This document shows positions 1 through 9,384 of a stretch of DNA of 64,000 nucleotides, one piece after another. Source of the DNA: Streptomyces mexicanus (GTDB taxonomy: Bacteria > Actinomycetota > Actinomycetes > Streptomycetales > Streptomycetaceae); contig NZ_LR732544.1 in NCBI RefSeq assembly GCF_902506575.1, forward strand, positions 4,949,458 to 5,013,457, in the 5' to 3' direction. The position numbers and the translations under genes were made by a program. The notes beneath the pieces are model-generated. The model had not been told where the DNA came from and made no database searches. It was given only the letters and a program-made list of their open reading frames with translations. Position 1 is the stretch's first letter, and each line of letters opens with the position of its first letter.

Positions 1-28
1 GTGCCCCGCCCTTCCGGCGGAGCACCGC

Positions 29-82
29 AGCCGGCCTTCGCCCGGGCCGCTCGCCGTGGTGCGCTCCGGGCGAAGGCCGGCT
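29..82. terminator. Long hairpin, likely intergenic terminator
   Basis: A perfect inverted repeat has 17-bp arms (29-45 and 66-82) around a 20-nt loop. There is no T tract, as is usual for Streptomyces terminators. It lies at the left edge, downstream of whatever gene precedes the window, and before a second hairpin. The rest of 1-245 shows no convincing gene. Confidence 0.55.
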
Positions 83-205
83 GTCGCGCGGTCGGGCGGT
101 CCTCGCGCCGGTCCCAGGGGCTCAGCCGAATCCGCTGGGGCGACGAGAGTCCGTACGCGGTGCGGTGGCCCCGGACAGAGAGGGCTTCACGGCCCTCGCC
201 CCTGA

Positions 206-241
206 GGGCGACGGCGCCGGGTCGGTCCGGCGCCGTCGCCC
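206..241 (-). terminator. Terminator of the carbonic anhydrase gene
   Basis: A perfect inverted repeat has 15-bp arms (206-220 and 227-241) and a 6-nt loop. It starts 4 nt beyond the stop codon of the minus-strand carbonic anhydrase gene. The very stable GC stem fits a factor-independent terminator without a U tract. Confidence 0.7.
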
Positions 242-245
242 GGCC

Positions 246-890
246 TCACGCCGCGGTGCCGGCCGCCTCCTCCAGGCCCCGGGTGGTGACCACGTGGGCG
301 GTTCCGTCGACCAGCCGGTAGGACAGGCCCACCACGGCGGCGCGGCCGTCCGCCACCGCCTCGGCGAGGGCGCGGGAGCGGTCCAGCAGCAGGTCCACAC
401 TGCGACGCACGTGCTCGGCGATGAAGTCCGCGTCCTCGGTGTGCCCGGCGGCGCGCGAGGCCAGCACGCTCGGGGTCACGCGCTCGATCACGTCCCGCAC
501 GTACCCGTCGGCGGTCGTGCCGTCCGCGACGGCGGCCCGGGTGGCCGCGACGGCGCCGCAGGAGTCGTGGCCCAGCACCACCACCAGGGGGCAGCCGAGC
601 ACGCCGACTCCGTACTCGATGCTGCCGAGTACCTCCGGTCCCATGACGTGGCCGGCGGTCCGCACCACGAACAGGTCACCCAGGCCGCGGTCGAAGATGA
701 TCTCGGCGGCGAGCCGGGAGTCGGAACAGCCGAACAGCACCGCGAAGGGGTGCTGCACCGGTGCGGTCTCGGTGCGGCGGGCGGCGTCCTGGTTGGGGTG
801 CTCGGGGGTGCCCGCGACGAAGCGCTGGTTGCCGGACATCAGCAGGTCGAAGGCTTCGCGCGGGGTCGGAGAGGGTGTCTTCGTGGTCAT
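246..890 (-). CDS. Beta-class carbonic anhydrase
   Basis: This 214-residue cytoplasmic protein should interconvert CO2 and bicarbonate. The beta-class zinc site is complete: Cys55 with the Asp57-Arg59 dyad in GCSDSR, then His108 and Cys111 in GHDSCG. The length is normal for the family. It is transcribed away from the urea transporter and urease genes, and handling the CO2 released by urea hydrolysis is a plausible shared role, though this is inference from position. The ATG start at 890 gives the expected N-terminus, with an amphipathic helix before the catalytic fold. Confidence 0.93.
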   Translation of the reverse strand: MTTKTPSPTPREAFDLLMSGNQRFVAGTPEHPNQDAARRTETAPVQHPFAVLFGCSDSRLAAEIIFDRGLGDLFVVRTAGHVMGPEVLGSIEYGVGVLGCPLVVVLGHDSCGAVAATRAAVADGTTADGYVRDVIERVTPSVLASRAAGHTEDADFIAEHVRRSVDLLLDRSRALAEAVADGRAAVVGLSYRLVDGTAHVVTTRGLEEAAGTAA

Positions 891-1165
891 GGCGGAAGCC
901 TACGAGCAGGGGCGGCCCCGCGCACCGACCACCCCCCGGTGACCACCGTGCCGGTCGTCACCGGTCGTCGCCGTTTCCGGGCCGCCCCGTCGGTCGAATT
1001 TTCGTCTCGCTGAGTCCAAGGAGTTCCCAAGAACCGCCAACAACGTGCAATTCCGTCACCTGCCGCGGACGTGAGACGGACCCTGTCACCTGCGGCGATA
1101 TCCTTGGGCTCACTCCTCGTCACGCTTCGTCGCCGAACGGTCCCGTCCGGCGCGAGGCGTACGCT

Positions 1166-1180
1166 TCAACAAGTTGTTGA
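1166..1180. promoter_or_regulatory. Dyad upstream of the urea transporter/urease genes
   Basis: The sequence TCAACAA-G-TTGTTGA is a perfect dyad, 66 nt before the urea transporter start. The 356-bp divergent gap 891-1246 holds no convincing gene, so it probably carries the promoters of both the carbonic anhydrase and the urease operon. An operator for an unidentified repressor is the simplest reading. Confidence 0.4.
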
Positions 1181-1246
1181 TCAAGGCCATCTCCCGGCGA
1201 TCGGACGGGTGTTGGCACGTTCGTGCGCGTCCATCAGGGAGCAGTC

Positions 1247-2200
1247 ATGCCGACGGCGGGGCAGGTGGCACGGCCCATGCGCTGGGCTCCGGCCGATGTC
1301 GGAAGAGTACAGCTGCGCGGCGTGGCGCAGGTGGCGCTCAGCCCCAGCGCGTGGACCGGACTGCTCTTCACGATCGCGCTCTTCACGGGCGGTTGGCGGA
1401 TCGGCGTCTACGGACTGCTCGGTGCGGCGGCCTCCACGCTGGCCGCGGTCGTGCTGGGCGCGGACCGGGACGGGGTGAGCCAGGGCCTGGAGGGCTACTG
1501 CGGATGCCTGACCGGCATCGCGGTCGTCAGCCGGCTCGGCGTCTCCTGGCGCACCGCGCTGCTCGCCGTCCTGGCCGGGGCCGTCTGCGCCGTCCTGGCC
1601 GCGGCGACCGGCCGGCTGCTCGGTCGGCTCGGACTGCCGGTGCTCACCGCTCCGTTCTGCGTGGTCGCCGGGGTACTGGCGGTCGCGCTGCCGACCGCGC
1701 CGGCCACGGCCGCCCCCTGGGAGCCCCGGCCGGAGTTCACCTCCCTGTCGGCCGCGCAACTCGGCCGTGCCTTCTGCGACAACATCGGCCAGGTCTTCCT
1801 GCTCGACCGGTGGTACGCGGGCCTGATCCTGCTCGTCGGCCTGCTCGTCGCCTCCCGCAAGGCCGCCGTCGCCGCCGCCGGCGGCAGCGTCGCCGCGATC
1901 CTCACCGCCTGCGTCATGGGCCTGCCCGCCGACCGGATCGCCCAAGGCCTGTACGGCTACAACGCCGTGCTCGTCGCCCTCGCGCTCGGCGCCACCTTCC
2001 TCACCCCCACACCGTGGAGCGCCGGATACGCCGCACTGGCCGCCGTGGCCACGGTCCCCCTCACGGCCGCCTGGCTGGCCTTCGCCCAGCCCGTCGGCGG
2101 ATCTCCCTACACCTGGCCGTTCGTCGTGACGACCTGGCTCTTCCTCGCGGCCGCTCCCGCCTTGGACCGGCCCGGCATCTCCTTCGAGAAAGCGAAGTGA
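1247..2200 (+). CDS. Urea transporter, UT family
   Basis: This 317-residue polytopic membrane protein is predicted to be a channel-like urea transporter. Hydrophobic segments alternate along its whole length. The family pattern of leucine-proline followed by threonine and Pro-Phe occurs in both halves: LPVLTAPF near residue 138 and [14 protein letters not shown] near 286. The ATG at 1247 is preferred over an upstream GTG at 1223 because AGGGAG lies 6-11 nt before it. It ends 4 nt before ureA, so transporter and enzyme are probably co-transcribed, with urea imported directly to the urease. Confidence 0.85.
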   Translation: MPTAGQVARPMRWAPADVGRVQLRGVAQVALSPSAWTGLLFTIALFTGGWRIGVYGLLGAAASTLAAVVLGADRDGVSQGLEGYCGCLTGIAVVSRLGVSWRTALLAVLAGAVCAVLAAATGRLLGRLGLPVLTAPFCVVAGVLAVALPTAPATAAPWEPRPEFTSLSAAQLGRAFCDNIGQVFLLDRWYAGLILLVGLLVASRKAAVAAAGGSVAAILTACVMGLPADRIAQGLYGYNAVLVALALGATFLTPTPWSAGYAALAAVATVPLTAAWLAFAQPVGGSPYTWPFVVTTWLFLAAAPALDRPGISFEKAK

Positions 2201-2204
2201 CGCC

Positions 2205-2510
2205 ATGAACCTCGCACCCCGCGAAATCGACAAGCTCCACGTCTACGTGGTCGCGGACCTGGCACGACGGCGCCGGGCCCGGGGCACCAAACTCAACGTC
2301 ACCGAAGCCGCCGCGCTGATCACCGAAGCGGTCCTGGAGGCCGCGCGCGACGGCCACACCGTGGCCGAGTGCATGGAACTGGGCCGCAAGGTCGTCACGG
2401 CCGACGACGTCATGCCCGGTGTGCGCGAGATGCTCACCGTGCTGCAGGTCGAGACGGCGTTCGTGGACGGCACCAAGCTGGTCACCTGCCACGACCCCAT
2501 CAGCGCCTGA
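2205..2510 (+). CDS. ureA: Urease gamma subunit
   Basis: This 101-residue protein is a full-length UreA, the smallest structural subunit of the nickel urease (alpha-beta-gamma)3 complex. It begins [20 protein letters not shown] and contains the [10 protein letters not shown] and VMPGVREM segments typical of the family. It starts 4 nt after the transporter stop and is followed by separate ureB and ureC genes. Some Streptomyces loci, as I recall them, fuse gamma and beta, but here they are distinct. Confidence 0.95.
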   Translation: MNLAPREIDKLHVYVVADLARRRRARGTKLNVTEAAALITEAVLEAARDGHTVAECMELGRKVVTADDVMPGVREMLTVLQVETAFVDGTKLVTCHDPISA

Positions 2511-2548
2511 CCGCCGACCCCACCACCGCCCAGGACAAGGAGACAACG

Positions 2549-2968
2549 ATGTCGGGTGGAGCACACTACCTCTACGGGGACGACCCCGTGGAGATCAACG
2601 CCGGCCGGGCCAGGGTCAGCCTCACCGTCGCCAACACCGGCGACCGCGCCGTCCAGGTCGGCTCCCACTACCACTTCTTCGAGGCCAACCGCGCCCTGCG
2701 GTTCGACCGCGAGGCCGCCTACGGCATGCACCTGGACATCCCGTCCGGCACCGCCGTGCGCTTCGAGCCCGGTGACAGCCGCGAGGTCGAGCTGGTCGCC
2801 TCCGGCGGCACCCGGCGCCTGGTCGGGTTCGCCGCACTCGTCAACGGCGGCCTGAACACCGCCGACACCCGCGGCGCCGCCCTGCGCCGCGCCGCAGACC
2901 TGGGATTCGCCGACACCGGCCGCGAGACCGGCGGCGCCGCCACCGACACCGAAGGGGCCGACCACTGA
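2549..2968 (+). CDS. ureB: Urease beta subunit
   Basis: This 139-residue UreB has the signature core [19 protein letters not shown] followed by ALRFDR and the [13 protein letters not shown] segment. The chosen ATG at 2549 follows AAGGAG with 8-nt spacing. It is somewhat longer than the roughly 100-residue bacterial average because of an Ala/Gly/Thr-rich tail after about residue 110. The stop overlaps the ureC start (TGATG), which implies translational coupling of beta and alpha subunits. Confidence 0.95.
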   Translation: MSGGAHYLYGDDPVEINAGRARVSLTVANTGDRAVQVGSHYHFFEANRALRFDREAAYGMHLDIPSGTAVRFEPGDSREVELVASGGTRRLVGFAALVNGGLNTADTRGAALRRAADLGFADTGRETGGAATDTEGADH

Positions 2969-4692
2969 TGGCGATCATCCCCCGCAAGCAGTACACCGAC
3001 CTGTTCGGCCCCACCGTGGGCGACCGGTTCCACCTCGCCGACACCAACCTGGTGGTCGAGGTCGAGCACGACTACAACGCCGGTTCCTACGGCGACGAGG
3101 CCGTCTACGGCGGCGGCAAGGCCATCCGCGACGGCATGGCCCAGGACCCCGCCGCGCTCAACCGCGAGGGCGCCCTGGACCTGGTGATCACCAACGTGGT
3201 GGTCCTCGATCCGGTGCTGGGCGTCGTCAAGGGCGACATCGGCGTGCGCGACGGCCTGATCGTCGGCGTCGGCAAGGCCGGCAACCCGCATGTGCAGAAC
3301 GGCGTCGACCCCAAGCTGGTCATCGGCCCCGGCACCGAGGTCATCTCCGGCGAGCACCTGATCGCCACCGCCGGCGGCATCGACACCCATATCCACTTCA
3401 TCTCGCCCCAGCAGGCCCAGGAGGGCCTGTCCAACGGCATCACCACTTTCTTCGGCGGCGGCACCGGCCCCACCGACGGCAGCAACGGCACCACATGCAC
3501 CCCCGGCCCGTGGAACATCCACCGGATGCTGGAGGCGGTGGAGGACCTGCCGGTCAACGTGGGCCTGCTCGGCAAGGGCAACGGCAGCCTGCCCGAGGCA
3601 CTGCGCGAGCAGGTCGAGGCGGGTGTGGCCGGACTGAAGGTCCACGAGGACTGGGGCGCCACCCCGGCCGTCATCGACAACGCGCTCAGGGTCGCCGACG
3701 AGCACGACGTGCAGCTCGCCATCCACACCGACACCCTCAACGAGGGCGGCTTCTTCGAGGACACCCTGTCCGCCATCGACGGCCGGACCATCCACACCTT
3801 CCACACCGAGGGCGCGGGCGGCGGTCACGCCCCCGACATCATGCGCGTCTCCGGCGAACCCAACGTCCTGCCGTCCTCCACCAACCCCACGCTGCCGTAC
3901 ACCATCAACTCGGTGGACGAACTGCTGGACATGGTGATGGTCTGCCACCACCTGTCCCGGGACATCCCCGAGGACGTGTCGTTCGCCGACAGCCGGGTGC
4001 GGGCGGAGACCATCGCGGCCGAGACCGTGCTGCACGACCTCGGCGTGATCAGCATCTTCTCCTCCGACTCCCAGGCCATGGGCCGGGTCGGCGAGTCCTT
4101 CCTGCGCGCCTTCCAGACCGCGCACCACTGCAAGGAAGTGCGCGGCGCGCTGGCCGAGGACAGCTCCCGCAACGACAACGCCCGGGTGCTGCGCTACCTG
4201 GCGAAGCTCACCATCAACCCGGCCATCGCGGTGGGCGCCGCGGACGTGATCGGCTCGCTGGAGCCCGGCAAGCTCGCCGACATCGTGCTGTGGCCGATCC
4301 ACTCCTTCGCCGCCAAGCCCAAGCTGATCATCAAGGGCGGCATGGTGAACTGGGCGCTGATGGGCGACCCGAACGCCTCCCTGCCGACCCCGCAACCGGT
4401 CTACTACCGCCCGATGTTCGGCTCCTACGGCCGCGCCCGGACGCGTACCTCGGTCACCTTCATGTCCCAGGCGTCCATCGCCGCCGGCGTCCCCGGCGAA
4501 CTGGGCCTGCGGCGGCGGATCGAGCCGGTGCAGCGCTGCCGCTCCATCGGCAAGCAGCACATGGTCCGCAACGACGCCCTGCCGCGCATCGAGGTGGACC
4601 CCGAGACCTACAAGGTCACCGTCGACGGCGAGCCCGCCACCATCGAGCCCGCCGAGCGCCTCCCGCTCAACCACCTCTTCTACATCGTCTGA
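2968..4692 (+). CDS. ureC: Urease alpha (catalytic) subunit
   Basis: This 574-residue subunit hydrolyses urea to ammonia and carbamate. All dinickel-site residues are visible: His141 and His143 (HIH), the carbamylated lysine Lys224 in GLKVHEDWG, His253, His279 and Asp367 in SSDSQAMGR. The flap Cys326 and catalytic His327 lie in MVCHHLS. The length is standard. Its 5' end overlaps ureB by one base. The accessory genes ureF, ureG and ureD follow after 124 bp, so structural and maturation functions form one cluster. Confidence 0.97.
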   Translation: MAIIPRKQYTDLFGPTVGDRFHLADTNLVVEVEHDYNAGSYGDEAVYGGGKAIRDGMAQDPAALNREGALDLVITNVVVLDPVLGVVKGDIGVRDGLIVGVGKAGNPHVQNGVDPKLVIGPGTEVISGEHLIATAGGIDTHIHFISPQQAQEGLSNGITTFFGGGTGPTDGSNGTTCTPGPWNIHRMLEAVEDLPVNVGLLGKGNGSLPEALREQVEAGVAGLKVHEDWGATPAVIDNALRVADEHDVQLAIHTDTLNEGGFFEDTLSAIDGRTIHTFHTEGAGGGHAPDIMRVSGEPNVLPSSTNPTLPYTINSVDELLDMVMVCHHLSRDIPEDVSFADSRVRAETIAAETVLHDLGVISIFSSDSQAMGRVGESFLRAFQTAHHCKEVRGALAEDSSRNDNARVLRYLAKLTINPAIAVGAADVIGSLEPGKLADIVLWPIHSFAAKPKLIIKGGMVNWALMGDPNASLPTPQPVYYRPMFGSYGRARTRTSVTFMSQASIAAGVPGELGLRRRIEPVQRCRSIGKQHMVRNDALPRIEVDPETYKVTVDGEPATIEPAERLPLNHLFYIV

Positions 4693-4816
4693 CGCGCGGG
4701 CGCCGCACGGGGCGCCCGGTAGGCCCGCGCGCCCCACGGCACCACGACCGAGCCGGACCACCACAGCCGGACCCCCGGGCGGAGACGACGGACACCCGGC
4801 AGAACGGAGACCAGGT

Positions 4817-5515
4817 GTGAACGAACCGATGCCGACCGCGGCGCTGCTGTCGGGGCTTCAGCTCACCGACTCGGCGTTCCCCAGCGGCTATTACACCCTC
4901 TCCCACGGCCTGGAGGGTTTCCAGCAGGCCCGCGCGGTCACCCCGCGCACCCTGCCCGCCCTCCTCGCCGACCTGCTGCGGCACAGCGCCGGACCGGCCG
5001 ACGCCACCGCCCTGGCTCTCGCCCACCGCGCGGTGGGCGCGCAGGACTGGGACGAGGTGGTGGCCGTCGAACGGCGGCTGTACGCCACCAAACTGGGCCG
5101 CGAGGCCCGGCAGGCCGCCGTGCGCACCGGACGGCAGCTGCTCGACCTGGCCGGCGAGGTCTACGCCACCCCGCAGGTCGCCCGGTACCGGGAGCTGTAC
5201 GCCGACGGCGCGGTCCGCGGCTGCCAGCCGGTGGTGGCCGCCGCCGTCCACGCGGGCAACGGGCTGACCACCCGGCAGGCGGTCACCTGCGAACTGTTCG
5301 CGTTCGCGGCCAGCTTCGTCGGCGCGGCCCTGCGGCTGCGGCTCACCGACCACCGCCGGGCCCAGGTCGTCCTGCACACCGCCGCGCCCGTGATCGAGGA
5401 GACCGTCGAGGCGGCCCTGCGGCGCGACCTGGCCGACCTCGGCGGATGCGTCCCCGTGGCCGACGTCATGGCCGGCCGGCACGAGCGCGCCGAGGCCCGC
5501 CTGTTCGCGAGTTAG
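4817..5515 (+). CDS. ureF: Urease accessory protein UreF
   Basis: This 232-residue UreF is part of the UreD-UreF-UreG complex that delivers nickel to apo-urease and acts on the GTPase cycle of UreG. The N-terminus has the family pattern [20 protein letters not shown]. The remainder is alpha-helical and alanine-rich, as expected. The GTG start at 4817 is supported by GGAGA 6 nt upstream; an ATG at 4829 is possible. It lies between ureC and ureG. Confidence 0.93.
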   Translation: MNEPMPTAALLSGLQLTDSAFPSGYYTLSHGLEGFQQARAVTPRTLPALLADLLRHSAGPADATALALAHRAVGAQDWDEVVAVERRLYATKLGREARQAAVRTGRQLLDLAGEVYATPQVARYRELYADGAVRGCQPVVAAAVHAGNGLTTRQAVTCELFAFAASFVGAALRLRLTDHRRAQVVLHTAAPVIEETVEAALRRDLADLGGCVPVADVMAGRHERAEARLFAS

Positions 5516-5582
5516 CACCCGGCCCCCGGTCCACACACCGCACCACCCCTTCCGAACCCCACCACTTCCGACGAGGACGACC

Positions 5583-6293
5583 ATGCACGACCCCACCCAG
5601 GTACGCCACTCCCACCACCACGACCACGACGACGACCTCGTGCAGCGCCCCAAGGACGGCGTGCTGCGCGTGGGCGTCGCGGGCCCCGTCGGCTCCGGCA
5701 AGACAGCGCTGATCGAGGCGCTCGTGCCGGTGCTGATCGCCCGCGGCCGCACCCCCGCCGTGATCACCAACGACATCTACACCTCCGAGGACGCCAACCA
5801 CGTCCGGCGCACCCTGGACGGCGTCCTCGCCGCGGACCGCATCGTCGGCGTCGAGACCGGGGCGTGCCCGCACACCGCGGTCCGCGACGACCCGACGATG
5901 AACCAGGCCGCCGCCGACGAGATCCTGGAGCGCTTCCCGGAGGTGGACACCCTCCTGTTCGAAAGCGGCGGCGACAACCTGACCCTCACCTTCAGCCCGG
6001 CGCTCGTCGACCTGTTCCTGTTCGTGCTGGACACCGCCGAGGGCGACAAGATGCCCCGCAAGCGGGGACCGGGCATCACCGAGTGCGACCTGCTCGTCAT
6101 CAACAAGATCGACATCGCCCGGTACGTGCGGTGCGACCTGGCCCGGATGGAGGCGGACGCCCACCAGGTCCGGCAGGGGCGGCCGGTGCAGCTCACCAAC
6201 TCCCTCACCGGGGAGGGCCTGGACGCGATCGCCGACTTCCTCCTGGCCCACGAGGCCGCCCGACCGGCCGGCCAGGGAGCGGTCTCCGCATGA
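5583..6293 (+). CDS. ureG: Urease accessory GTPase UreG with His-rich N-terminus
   Basis: This 236-residue SIMIBI-class GTPase powers nickel insertion. The P-loop GPVGSGKT spans residues 34-41. The metal-binding Cys94-Pro-His96 motif and the guanine-specificity NKID segment are present. Residues 9-18 read [10 protein letters not shown], a nickel-binding-like tract. No ureE lies in the cluster, so this tail may store or relay nickel in its place; this is inference, though His-tailed UreG and HypB proteins are known. The ureG stop overlaps the ureD start (ATGA). Confidence 0.95.
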   Translation: MHDPTQVRHSHHHDHDDDLVQRPKDGVLRVGVAGPVGSGKTALIEALVPVLIARGRTPAVITNDIYTSEDANHVRRTLDGVLAADRIVGVETGACPHTAVRDDPTMNQAAADEILERFPEVDTLLFESGGDNLTLTFSPALVDLFLFVLDTAEGDKMPRKRGPGITECDLLVINKIDIARYVRCDLARMEADAHQVRQGRPVQLTNSLTGEGLDAIADFLLAHEAARPAGQGAVSA

Positions 6294-7231
6294 CCACGGC
6301 GCCCGCGCGGCTGGACCCCGCACACTACGAACCCCGGCGGGTACCGGAGCGGATGCGTGCCCTGACCGGCACCCCGGACACCCTGGCCGCCGGGCGCCCC
6401 GGCAAGGTCGGCCTGCTCGAACTGCGCTACGCGCGCGTCGGCGACCGCACCGAACTCGTCCAGCGCTACCAGAAGTCACCCCTGCAGATCATGCGCCCGC
6501 TGTACGTCGATCCGCAGCGGCCCGACATGCCGGTGACCTATCTGATGTCCGTCGGCGGCGGTGTCGTGCAGGCCGACCGCAACCGCATCGACATCGACTG
6601 CGGACCCGGCACCGCGGTCCACCTGACCACACAGGCGGCCACCAAGCTGCACCGCATGGAGTTCGACCACGCCACCCAGGTCGTCCGCCTCACCGCCGAG
6701 GCGGGCAGCTACGTGGAGTACCTGCCCGACGCCCTGATCCCGTACCGGGACGCGCGCTTCTACCAGCACACCCACGTGGTCGCCGACCCCACCGCCACCG
6801 TGCTGCTGGGCGAGACCATCGCGGCCGGCCGGCTCGCCCGCGGCGAACGGCACGCCTACCGCATGCTGTTCAGCGACCTGGAGATCACGCGCCCCGACGG
6901 CGAACCGCTGGTGATCGACACCGTACGCCTGGACCCGCACGAGCCCGGCTCGGTCACCGGCCCGGCCGTCTTCGGCGCCCACGACCTGATGGCCACGCTC
7001 TACGCGCTCACCCCGCTCGCACCCGCCGCCCAGGTCGCCGACACCCTCCACGAGGCGCTGCGCACGTGCGCGGTGTCCTTCGGGGTGAGCGAGCTGCCCG
7101 ACGAGTGCGGGGCCTGGGCACGGATCATGGGCAGCGACCCGCCGGCCGTGGCCCGCGCCGTGCACACGGCCTGGGACGCCCTGCGCCGCCTGCTCATCGG
7201 CGTGCCCGCGCCCGACCTGCGCAAGACCTGA
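6290..7231 (+). CDS. ureD: Urease accessory protein UreD
   Basis: This 313-residue UreD (UreH) scaffold binds apo-urease and recruits UreF and UreG. Recognisable family segments are [51 protein letters not shown] and [12 protein letters not shown]. The ATG at 6290 overlaps the ureG stop, giving translational coupling. It is the last recognisable gene of the cluster. The gene order A-B-C-F-G-D is complete for urease maturation except for ureE. Confidence 0.93.
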   Translation: MTTAPARLDPAHYEPRRVPERMRALTGTPDTLAAGRPGKVGLLELRYARVGDRTELVQRYQKSPLQIMRPLYVDPQRPDMPVTYLMSVGGGVVQADRNRIDIDCGPGTAVHLTTQAATKLHRMEFDHATQVVRLTAEAGSYVEYLPDALIPYRDARFYQHTHVVADPTATVLLGETIAAGRLARGERHAYRMLFSDLEITRPDGEPLVIDTVRLDPHEPGSVTGPAVFGAHDLMATLYALTPLAPAAQVADTLHEALRTCAVSFGVSELPDECGAWARIMGSDPPAVARAVHTAWDALRRLLIGVPAPDLRKT

Positions 7232-7253
7232 CCCGCGCTCCCCCGGACCCGCC

Positions 7254-7400
7254 CCTGCCGCCGCCGTGGTCGCCGACGGCGCCGGGGTGGCCGTCGTTCG
7301 GGGCGGGGCCGGCGACACGGTCGCCGCGTGGCTGCCGCTGCCCGTCGGCGGTGTCCTCTCCGCCCGACCCGTGGCCCAGATCGCCCGCGAAGATCACCGA
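7254..7400 (+). pseudogene. Possible remnant of an adenine deaminase C-terminus
   Basis: In the frame of 7254 the sequence encodes VVADGAGVAVVRGG followed by AAWLPLPVGGVLSARPVAQIA. This resembles the adenine deaminase C-terminal pattern in which a 'V-x-DG-x-V-L-x-x-LPLPxAGLMS' segment precedes 'RPAEEVA'. No start codon with the rest of the enzyme precedes it, because ureD ends only 22 bp earlier. It is therefore read as a decayed fragment. The rest of 7232-7573 shows nothing else. The match is from memory of the family and is short. Confidence 0.3.
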
Positions 7401-7573
7401 CCGGTCACTCGTCGACGTGGTGCGCCGAAACCCGTCGGACCGACGACAGCGGCGTGAGGATCCGGCGGTCCGGCACGACACACCTCGCCGTACCGCCGGA
7501 ACGGCGCACTTCGCCGGACCGCCGGCACGGCACACGAGCCGGGCCGGGGCCTGGTGCGAAGACCCAGAAGCCC

Positions 7574-8437
7574 CTAACGGACCGGCACGATCGCGACCGG
7601 GCACTGAGCGTGGTGCAGCACCGCGTGGGTCACCGACCCCAGGGGCAGCCCGAGCCGGCCCTCGACCGGGTGGCGGGGCAGCACCACCAGCGACGCCCGC
7701 CGCGACGCCTCCACGAGTGCCTCCGCAGGTGATCCCAGGGCCAGCTCCGTCTCCACGGGCACCTGCGGGGCGTCCCCGTCGGGACGGGCGAGGCGGTCCA
7801 GCAGCCGGCGGCGGGCGCGCTGCTCCGCGTCGACGCTGTCCACCTCGGGCACCACCAGGCCGGCTTCGGCGACCGGCGACCAGGCGTGGACCACGCGCAC
7901 ACCCGTGTGCCGCAGCCCCGCCTCGGCCAGTGCGAACCGCACCGCCGCCGCGTCCCTGTCGTCGCGCACCCCGACCACGACGGCGCCGTCCGCCACCTGG
8001 CCCGGATCCCCGCGGGTGACCACCACCGGGCGGTCGGCGTGCGCCGCCACTTTCAGGCTCACCGAGCCGAGCAGCAGACCGGTGAAACCGCCCCGGCCCC
8101 GGGTGCCCACCACGATCAGGCCGGCGTCGCCGGCCTCGTCCAGGACCGCCTCGGCCGGCCGGCCGTGGGCGAGGACGGCGTCGATCCGCAGTCCCGGACG
8201 GCCCGCCGCCAGCCGGGTGCGGCCCCGGTCCAGCATCCCGGTCGCCGCCTCGAACACCGGTCGGCTCAGTCCCGCCCCGGTCTCGTCGTATCCGACCTCG
8301 GGGCCCGGGCCGACGGCGTGGACGATCCGCAGCGCACTGCCGCGCAGCCCCGCTTCCCCGGCCGCCCAGTCGGCGGCGCGCCAGGCGTGCGACGTGTCGT
8401 CGACCCCCGCCAGCACCGGGTCCTCGCCGCCCGTCAC
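7574..8437 (-). CDS. Tandem universal stress protein (UspA family)
   Basis: This 287-residue protein has two Usp domains. The first runs from VLAGVDDTSHAWRAADWA to the ATP-binding motif GTRGRGGFTGLLLGSVS. The second runs from VVVGVRDD and ends PLGSVTHAVLHHAQCPVAIVP. The second domain's glycine loop (PRHPVEGRLGLPLGSVTH) is less canonical than the first. The GTG at 8437 is preferred because the first Usp strand begins 6 residues later; longer in-frame starts would add an Arg-rich tail. It probably binds ATP and acts in stress or dormancy physiology. It is co-oriented with the hydrolase gene 58 bp upstream. Confidence 0.88.
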   Translation of the reverse strand: MTGGEDPVLAGVDDTSHAWRAADWAAGEAGLRGSALRIVHAVGPGPEVGYDETGAGLSRPVFEAATGMLDRGRTRLAAGRPGLRIDAVLAHGRPAEAVLDEAGDAGLIVVGTRGRGGFTGLLLGSVSLKVAAHADRPVVVTRGDPGQVADGAVVVGVRDDRDAAAVRFALAEAGLRHTGVRVVHAWSPVAEAGLVVPEVDSVDAEQRARRRLLDRLARPDGDAPQVPVETELALGSPAEALVEASRRASLVVLPRHPVEGRLGLPLGSVTHAVLHHAQCPVAIVPVR

Positions 8438-8495
8438 GGCGCCCACCCCACGGCCGCTGACCTCACCCGGTGTCGTCGCTCGTCCCGTGGGCCGC

Positions 8496-9185
8496 TCACG
8501 TCTCCTCCTGCGGCGTCCTGCGGTGCCCGGACGCGGCACGCAGCCGTTCCTCGCACCACCGCCTGGCCGTCGCGGCGACCTCCTGCAGCGCACCGGGCTC
8601 CTCGAACAGGTGCGTCGCCCCCTGAACGACGTGCAGGGCGTGCGGGGCGCGCAGCCGCCGGGCCGCTTCCTCGTTCAGCGCCAGCACCTGCCGGTCCTGG
8701 CTGCCGACGATGAGCAGGACCGGTGCCCGCACCCGTGTCAGGGCGTCCTGGGCGAGATCGCACCGGCCGCCCCGCGCGATGACGGTCAGCACCCGCTCCG
8801 GGCGTTCGGCCGCGGCCACCAGCGCCGCGGCGGCGCCCGTGCTCGCGCCGAACAGGACGACGGGCAGGCCGCGGGTGTCCGGTTGCGTCCGCAGCCAGTC
8901 GATGGCGCCCACGAGCCGCCGGCCGAGGAGGGGGATGTCGAAACGGTGCTCGGCGGTGAGCGCGTCGTGCCGTTCCTCCCGCTCGTTGAGCAGGTCCAGC
9001 AGCAGCGTGCCGACTCCGGCGGTGCGCAGCTCGGCGGCCACCGCCCGGTTGCGGGAGCTGTGCCGGGAGCTGCCGCTGCCGTGCGCGAACAGCACCACGG
9101 CCCGGGCCGGTGTCGGGACGACGAGGTCACCGGGGAGCGCGGCGTCGCTGGTGTGGACCAGGACCATCTGGGAGATCACCGGCAT
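8496..9185 (-). CDS. Alpha/beta hydrolase, dienelactone hydrolase-like
   Basis: This 229-residue cytoplasmic hydrolase has the fold's landmarks. An oxyanion-region AVVLFAHGSGSSRHSSRN lies near residue 31. The nucleophile elbow GASTGA (Ser in the GxSxG pattern) lies near residue 115. An acid appears in VGSQDRQV, and a terminal histidine in QGATHLFEE. The family is often annotated as a hydrolase linked to phosphoribosyltransferases; the substrate is unknown. The ATG at 9185 was chosen by the start of conserved sequence. The reading frame stays open upstream through a 12-bp CACGTG repeat, which would add a Thr-Trp repeat tail. Confidence 0.8.
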   Translation of the reverse strand: MPVISQMVLVHTSDAALPGDLVVPTPARAVVLFAHGSGSSRHSSRNRAVAAELRTAGVGTLLLDLLNEREERHDALTAEHRFDIPLLGRRLVGAIDWLRTQPDTRGLPVVLFGASTGAAAALVAAAERPERVLTVIARGGRCDLAQDALTRVRAPVLLIVGSQDRQVLALNEEAARRLRAPHALHVVQGATHLFEEPGALQEVAATARRWCEERLRAASGHRRTPQEET

Positions 9186-9207
9186 CAACTTCTTCCCCGT
9201 GCTGTTC

Positions 9208-9290
9208 CACGTGCCTTTCCACGTGTCTTTCCACGTGTCTTTCCACGTGTACGGCCACGTGCCGGTCCCGCGGACGTGGTCGGCCACGTG
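9208..9290. repeat. Phased CACGTG array upstream of the hydrolase
   Basis: CACGTG occurs at 9208, 9220, 9232, 9244 and 9256, exactly 12 bp apart, and again at 9285. The repeat unit is TTCCACGTGTCT with small changes. The array begins 23 bp upstream of the minus-strand hydrolase start and fills the gap after the SRPBCC gene. It could bind a protein in multiple copies, or be a replication-slippage repeat in a 5' leader. Confidence 0.75.
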
Positions 9291-9384
9291 CCGATCCGGT
9301 GGATCGTGGGCGATCCGGATCCGTTGGCGCACCGCGTACCCAGCGCTCGCGTCGGGAACCGCCACGGCGCCGGGCGTCCGCCGC

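Noticed and set aside
887-1123. A 78-residue minus-strand frame upstream of the carbonic anhydrase gene
   Set aside because: It has no ribosome-binding site or recognisable domain, has poor codon bias, and overlaps the divergent promoter region.
2719-4764. A 681-residue minus-strand open frame opposite ureC
   Set aside because: It is a Val/Gly/Asp-rich antisense shadow; ureC in the other strand has every catalytic residue.
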